The position numbers and the translations under genes were made by a program. The notes under the pieces are model-generated. The model was not told where the DNA came from. It saw only the letters and a list, made by a program, of their open reading frames with translations, and did no database searches. Positions 59,627 to 64,000 of a stretch of 64,000 nucleotides of DNA are shown here, piece after piece; within the stretch, counting starts at the first letter, position 1; each line of letters begins with the position of its first letter. The stretch lies in assembly GCA_015065505.1 (NCBI GenBank), contig SVQE01000001.1, positions 1 to 64,000 of the forward strand, written 5' to 3'. The DNA is from Oscillospiraceae bacterium (GTDB lineage: Bacteria > Bacillota > Clostridia > Oscillospirales > Acutalibacteraceae).

Positions 59627-61519
59627 CTAATTATTTGCCGGGTGATAATTCGGAACTATTGCCATAAGCTTTTCGCGAACATTTTCTTCGTTGATGTCCT
59701 CAAGAGATTTAAGCATTGCTTCGAATTCATCGTCGTTAATATTCATCGGCTGGGTAACATAGATTTTTTCGTTAGCTGTTTTCTCTCTTGTCGCCATTTC
59801 GCTGTCCATTGCGAGCTCTTCATAAAGCTTTTCGCCCGGTCTGAGACCTGTTATTTCAATTCCTATTTCGTCAACTGAGAAGCCCGAAAGCTTTATAAGA
59901 TTTCTTGCAAGATCCATAATCTTAACGGGCTCGCCCATATCAAGAACGAAAACCTCACCGCCCTTTGCAAGTCCGCCTGCCTGGCAAACAAGCTGTGCAG
60001 CCTCCGGAATTGTCATAAAGTATCTTGTTATATCGGGGTGGGTAACCTTAACGGGACCGCCCTCTTCAATCTGCTTTTTGAAAATCGGAATAACCGAACC
60101 ATGCGAGCCTAAAACATTTCCGAAACGAACTGCCGCATACTCTGTGTTTTCGCTCTTGTTGTTCATATACTGAACAATGATTTCGGTAATTCTCTTTGTG
60201 CAGCCCATAACATTTGTTGGGTTAACTGCCTTATCGGTTGAAAGAATAACCATCTTCGGAACCTTGAATTCATCTGCGATAAGCGCAACATTATATGTTC
60301 CGAAAACATTGTTTTTAACAGCTTCGCAGGGGCTGTCCTCCATAAGGGGAACATGCTTGTGAGCAGCTGCGTGGAAAACAACATCGGGGTGGAATTCTTC
60401 AAATATTTCACGAAGTCTGTTAATATCGCGAACAGAGCCTATACGAACATAAATATCTATCTCGCCGTTGTATTTGTCGTTAAGCTCGTTCTGAAGCTCA
60501 AATGCACAGTTTTCATAGATGTCGAAAATAATAACTGCTTTGGGATCGTATCTTGCAACCTGGTTGCAGATTTCAGCGCCTATGGAACCGCCGCCGCCTG
60601 TTACAAGAACGGTTTTTCCAATAAGATAGCGGCAAACCTTTTTATCAAGCTTAACCTCGTCTCTGGCAAGAAGGTCGGTAATATCAACATTTCTGACCTT
60701 CTTTTTACCGCCCTCTTCAAGCATATCCTCAACAGTGGGACTGATTTTTACATCAGCCTCTGTCTGCATTGCGAGGTCGAGAATTTCCTTCTGCCTTGCA
60801 GAGGATGCAGAGGGAAGGCATATAATAATCTGGTCGATTTCGTATTTTTCAGCGAGTTCGGGAATCTGTGCACAAGTGCCTGCAACCTTAACTCCGTTGA
60901 TTTTTTTATGCTGTTTTGCGGGATTATCGTCAACCGCAATTATCGGTATTCCGTTTTTAAAGCTGTCGTTTGCAAGAGCGTCAATAACAAAATTGCCCAT
61001 AAATCCTGCGCCGACAATCATAACTCTTCCTGCATCGGAATTTCTTCTTCCCGAAAGTCTGCGAAATCTTCTGAATGCTCTTATAGCAATTCTGGGAGCG
61101 ATAATGAAAACCGCAAGGAAGATAAATACTATGATATATCTCCAGAACACAAGGCGACCGTCATACTTAAGAATCTTATCAAAAAGAACTCTGTCTATTG
61201 CAAAAAGCGCCACGGTTTCAACTGCAGCGGCGAAAGCGCCTCGTATTACTTCATCAATTCCCGCAAAATGCCAAACGCTTTTATAAAGACCGAGAAAATA
61301 GTTTATTACTACTGCCACTAAACCTGCAATGATAAAATGTGGGTACGAAAAGGCAATTTCTGAATATTCACCAAGATTTAAGCCGCGAAAGCTTGAGAGT
61401 GATGCGAAAAAATAAGATACTGAAAACAGGCAGAAATCAATCAGCACAATAAAAAGTATTTTTATGATGCTTGTGAATTGATTATCCCTGTAAGCAATTT
61501 CGTTTTTGTTTTCTTCCAT
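59627..61519 (-). CDS. CapD/PglF-like UDP-sugar 4,6-dehydratase (membrane-bound)
   Basis: Four N-terminal membrane helices (about 15-130) lead into a Rossmann-like domain (VMIVGAGFMGNFVI). An extended SDR domain follows with VTGGGGSIGAEICNQV and the active region STDKAVNPTNVMGCTKR, where Met replaces the usual Tyr, as in FlaA1/CapD/PglF enzymes. The end shows GLRPGEKLYEELAMD. These enzymes convert UDP-GlcNAc to a 4-keto-6-deoxy sugar for glycans. No further sugar genes are adjacent in the window, so the glycan is unknown. Confidence 0.9.
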   Translation of the reverse strand: MEENKNEIAYRDNQFTSIIKILFIVLIDFCLFSVSYFFASLSSFRGLNLGEYSEIAFSYPHFIIAGLVAVVINYFLGLYKSVWHFAGIDEVIRGAFAAAVETVALFAIDRVLFDKILKYDGRLVFWRYIIVFIFLAVFIIAPRIAIRAFRRFRRLSGRRNSDAGRVMIVGAGFMGNFVIDALANDSFKNGIPIIAVDDNPAKQHKKINGVKVAGTCAQIPELAEKYEIDQIIICLPSASSARQKEILDLAMQTEADVKISPTVEDMLEEGGKKKVRNVDITDLLARDEVKLDKKVCRYLIGKTVLVTGGGGSIGAEICNQVARYDPKAVIIFDIYENCAFELQNELNDKYNGEIDIYVRIGSVRDINRLREIFEEFHPDVVFHAAAHKHVPLMEDSPCEAVKNNVFGTYNVALIADEFKVPKMVILSTDKAVNPTNVMGCTKRITEIIVQYMNNKSENTEYAAVRFGNVLGSHGSVIPIFKKQIEEGGPVKVTHPDITRYFMTIPEAAQLVCQAGGLAKGGEVFVLDMGEPVKIMDLARNLIKLSGFSVDEIGIEITGLRPGEKLYEELAMDSEMATREKTANEKIYVTQPMNINDDEFEAMLKSLEDINEENVREKLMAIVPNYHPANN

Positions 61520-61569
61520 AATTATTCTCCACGTTAAATTGTATGCATAGTATATTATAATTTATAGAA

Positions 61570-62862
61570 TTAATCAACACTATTTTTCTCTTTTTTGTTT
61601 TTAATAGCTTTTGCAATTTTTTTAACTGCAAAAATTGCCAGTGAAATAAGCGCGGTGAATCCAATGATATATAAGGGGATTATGTAGTATTTGGAATGCT
61701 CTGTAAGCTTTTTAGCATCAACTCCGATGCTGCGAAGCTTCTGATTGAAATCTTTATCTGCAAGCTGTGACGAAGTCTCAAACGTGTCAAGCGGAGTGTC
61801 GGGCGTGTGCTTTGTAATCTGTGAGCTGACTGAGGATACCGTGAAATCCATCTGACGGTATATCTCGTCATTCGCACAAACAACAACGGTTGCAACACCT
61901 TCGCCCGTTGCGGTTATAACGCCGCCCTTTTTTATTTCAATAATGTTTTCTTCATCGCAGAAATAACCTATAACAGCATTGGCATTATTTGGCTCAATTG
62001 AGTATTCAAGCTTAACGCTGTCGCCGATTTGAAGCTCGGTTGTTGCAGCGTGAAGCTTCATGTCCTTTGGCAAAACTGCGGGCTTTGTTGTTGTGGTTGT
62101 GGTAGTTTGCGTTGTGGTTGTTGTTTGCGAAGTTGTTTCAGCCTTTTTAGTGGTTTTGCTCTTTGTTGTGTTTTGTTTGGTGGTTTGTTTTTTGGTTGTG
62201 GTCTGTTTTTTAGTTGTGGTTTTCTTTTTGGCGGTTGTTTGCTTTTTTGTTGTTTTTTTCTTGGTTGTTTTGGGCGCGGAAGAACCGCTTGCAACAGATG
62301 CCCAGTCAGGTGCGCCGTAGCCCATAATTGAGCTGATGTTTGCATATGGCTTTGAGCCCGACGGGGTATAGGTTTTTTCCTTAACCTTACCCGAGCAGTT
62401 GCCTTCAATGGTTTTTATTGTGCTGCCCGAAACGGATTTAATAATTCCCACATGCTGGGATGAGCCGTTGCCGCTCCAGTCAAAGAAAATCAAATCACCT
62501 TTTTTTGGTGTATAGTCGGAACCTCTTTTATGGTATCTTCCTCTGTTCTGAAACCAGCTTATCATTGAATTGCAGTTTCCGCCGCTCGGAACGATGTTTG
62601 CATAAAGCTTAACGCCGAGGCTTTCACCTGCTTTATTGAAGCACCACAGAGCAAAGGTTGTACACCATGCGCCCTGATAGCCGTACCATTCGCCGTATTT
62701 TGAATAGCTGCCCGTGCCTTCATAGCCAACCTCGTTTTGCGCTACGGATACAACCTTTGATTTCATATCCGATTCCGAAACTGCATATGAAATAACGGAA
62801 ACGGGCGATATGAAAAGCATAACAGCCAGTATAAATGCTAATATTTTTTTGCCGTTCTTCAT
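61570..62862 (-). CDS. Secreted CHAP-domain cell-wall protein with Thr/Lys-rich linker
   Basis: A signal peptide (ILAFILAVMLFISPVSVISYA) is followed by a CHAP amidase/endopeptidase domain (about 35-185) with catalytic Cys in GAWCTTFALWCF and His in SSQHVGIIKSV. Next is a low-complexity Thr/Lys/Gln linker of about 75 residues (TTKKKTTKKQ-type), a Big2-like Ig domain (MKLHAATTELQIGDSVKLEY), and a C-terminal membrane helix with a basic tail. It probably cleaves peptidoglycan near the membrane surface. The linker resembles wall-spanning segments. Monocistronic. Confidence 0.85.
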   Translation of the reverse strand: MKNGKKILAFILAVMLFISPVSVISYAVSESDMKSKVVSVAQNEVGYEGTGSYSKYGEWYGYQGAWCTTFALWCFNKAGESLGVKLYANIVPSGGNCNSMISWFQNRGRYHKRGSDYTPKKGDLIFFDWSGNGSSQHVGIIKSVSGSTIKTIEGNCSGKVKEKTYTPSGSKPYANISSIMGYGAPDWASVASGSSAPKTTKKKTTKKQTTAKKKTTTKKQTTTKKQTTKQNTTKSKTTKKAETTSQTTTTTQTTTTTTTKPAVLPKDMKLHAATTELQIGDSVKLEYSIEPNNANAVIGYFCDEENIIEIKKGGVITATGEGVATVVVCANDEIYRQMDFTVSSVSSQITKHTPDTPLDTFETSSQLADKDFNQKLRSIGVDAKKLTEHSKYYIIPLYIIGFTALISLAIFAVKKIAKAIKNKKEKNSVD

Positions 62863-62988
62863 TTTAAAACTTCCTGAATTGTTACAAAAATATATAAAAA
62901 ATTACAATATAGTTACAGAGGTCATTATACACTCAATAATATAAAAAATCAAGTTAATATTATTTATATAAAATTTTGTTAATCTTTC

Positions 62989-63017
62989 TTGAATGTGTAA
63001 GACTTTTATGTTATATT
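62989..63017 (+). promoter_or_regulatory. Promoter of the serine hydrolase gene
   Basis: TTGAAT, 17 bp spacer, TATATT. It lies 38 bp before the start codon. Confidence 0.65.
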
Positions 63018-63054
63018 TTAGCTGTGAAAATTTTTCATTGATTAGGAGTAGTTT

Positions 63055-64000
63055 ATGCTGAGAAATACCAATCTTGAGCATGTTAAGCCTGAGGATGTTA
63101 ATGTTGATTCAAAGGCGATTAATGATTTTCTTAAAGAAATAACTGCAAAGAAATTAGGGCTGCATTCGTTCACGATTGTTCGCCATGATAAAATCTGTGC
63201 GCAGGGCTTTTTTGCGCCTTATTCTGCTCAGTATCCCCATGTTTTGTATTCAATGAGCAAGAGCTTAACCTCAACTGCAGTTGGATTTGCCGTTGACGAG
63301 GGGCTTATTAAGCTTGATGATAAGGTTATGGATTTCTTCCCCGAATACAATAATCTGAGAAGAGCCTTTAACAGAACCTTAACCGTCAGAATGCTGCTTA
63401 CTATGAGAAGCGACAAGCTTGTTACGGTTTTCGAAGAGAAGGGTCAGACCGACTGGATAAAGCTTTTCTTTGATGCGCCGTTTATGCTTCCTCCTAACTC
63501 AAAGTTTAACTATATTTCCGAAAATACCTTTATGCTTTCGGCTATCGTAACAAAGGTAACGGGAAAGAGCGTTCTTGACTATCTTGACGAAAAAATGTTC
63601 AAACCTCTCGGAATTGAAAAGCCCTTCTGGGAAGCAGATGGAAAAGGCAATTCCGCAGGCGGCTGGGGCTGCTATATGAGAAGTGAGGACCTTGCAAAGT
63701 TCTTCCTTCCGTTTATTCACGGAGGAAAGTGGATAGACGGCACTCAGCTCATCCCCGAATATTGGGTAAGAGAAGCCCTCAGCAGGCAAACCGATTCGGT
63801 TCGTGACGGCGCTCTGGATATCGTTAACGGCTACGGCTTCCAGTTCTGGAAAAACAGAATAGCAAATTCCTTCAGAGCAGACGGACTTTTTGGTCAGAGA
63901 TGCTTTATGTTCCCCGATTTCGACGGTTTGGTTATTCTTAACTGCGGCGAAGCAGAGGACTATAAGGTTATGGAGGTTTTCTGGAAGTATTTCCCGAACT
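63055..64000 (+). CDS. Serine hydrolase, beta-lactamase class C/esterase family (partial)
   Basis: The frame opens at an ATG with TTAGGAG upstream and runs off the right edge, so it is missing from the track. The SxxK motif is visible as LYSMSKSLTSTAV (Ser and Lys catalytic), with a Tyr motif FNYISENTFM and a GGWGCYMRSEDLAKF segment typical of the family. There is no signal peptide, so a cytoplasmic esterase or amidase is more likely than a true beta-lactamase. About 315 residues are visible; the end is outside the window. Confidence 0.85.
   Translation, partial: MLRNTNLEHVKPEDVNVDSKAINDFLKEITAKKLGLHSFTIVRHDKICAQGFFAPYSAQYPHVLYSMSKSLTSTAVGFAVDEGLIKLDDKVMDFFPEYNNLRRAFNRTLTVRMLLTMRSDKLVTVFEEKGQTDWIKLFFDAPFMLPPNSKFNYISENTFMLSAIVTKVTGKSVLDYLDEKMFKPLGIEKPFWEADGKGNSAGGWGCYMRSEDLAKFFLPFIHGGKWIDGTQLIPEYWVREALSRQTDSVRDGALDIVNGYGFQFWKNRIANSFRADGLFGQRCFMFPDFDGLVILNCGEAEDYKVMEVFWKYFPN

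Noticed and set aside
60353-61321. 322-residue plus-strand ORF opposite the CapD-like gene
   Set aside because: The minus-strand product has complete family motifs; the plus product is Asn/Cys-rich antisense.
62029-62408. Overlapping ORFs rich in Cys/Gly/Val or Lys/Gln on both strands
   Set aside because: They are shadows of the Thr/Lys-rich linker of the CHAP protein; the repeats keep other frames open without ribosome sites.

Overview
The window looks like a chromosomal segment of an anaerobic, spore-forming, fermentative Clostridia member, most likely an Oscillospiraceae/Ruminococcaceae-type gut bacterium. The evidence is a SpoIIE-like sporulation gene, a bifurcating-type [FeFe] hydrogenase cluster with a candidate Rex operator, a domain-swapped GH3 beta-glucosidase of the Ruminococcus/Butyrivibrio kind, AGGAGG-type ribosome sites, and short intergenic regions packed with A/T-rich promoters and hairpin terminators. 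GC is roughly 40-45 percent by eye. Taxonomy is inferred from gene families only; no rRNA is present.

Layout. 1-16.4 kb: partial spoIIE (minus), GH3 beta-glucosidase (plus), then a long minus-strand block. This block holds a GT2 glycosyltransferase, a zinc-ribbon membrane protein, an MscS channel, a 1547-residue beta-helix surface protein, a two-component system whose response regulator has a SARP-type output domain, an M28 peptidase and a DUF1015 protein. 16.4-23.1 kb (minus): a Dlt-like acyl-transfer operon (AMP ligase, carrier protein, MBOAT, SGNH protein), preceded by a condensation-fold acyltransferase and a membrane protein. 23.3-31.7 kb (plus): hydrogenase region in two transcription units. 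The first has a NuoE-like subunit, DRTGG proteins, HATPase proteins, a divergent H-cluster protein and a PHP phosphoesterase. The second encodes ferredoxin, HydB/NuoF-like and HydA catalytic subunits. 31.7-37 kb: accessory zone with a MITE-like element, a structured leader, a secreted beta-helix protein, an ECF transporter S component, REP-like hairpins and two tiny paralogous proteins absent from the ORF track. 37.1-43.8 kb: a GlpA/GlpB/DUF1667 module, a Zn/Cd efflux pair behind an ArsR-type operator, and a radical SAM protein. 43.9-55.7 kb: a purine operon purE-C-F-M-N-O-V-D-L behind an attenuator-like leader, with two near-identical ~150 bp elements inside it. 55.7-58.2 kb: mobile-looking DNA with two tandem small paralogs, inverted-repeat elements, an XRE/zinc-ribbon regulator and tRNA-Ser(CGA) with tRNA-derived debris. 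58.2-64 kb: hisH-hisF, a UDP-sugar dehydratase of the CapD/PglF type, a CHAP-domain cell-wall protein and a partial serine hydrolase.

How it fits together. The hydrogenase genes dispose of reductant, and the Rex-like site would tie them to NADH/NAD+. The Dlt-like operon, CapD-like enzyme, GT2, CHAP protein and beta-helix proteins shape the envelope. The purine operon covers nearly the whole route to IMP (purB and purK are not in the window), with three oddities: a PurF that lacks its glutaminase cysteine, an archaeal-type PurO cyclohydrolase, and a stand-alone AICAR transformylase. The least explained items are the mini-protein family (FKVxI..QDVxTxS), the twin repeats inside the purine operon, the condensation-enzyme/Dlt neighbourhood, and the signalling genes wrapped around the divergent hydrogenase.
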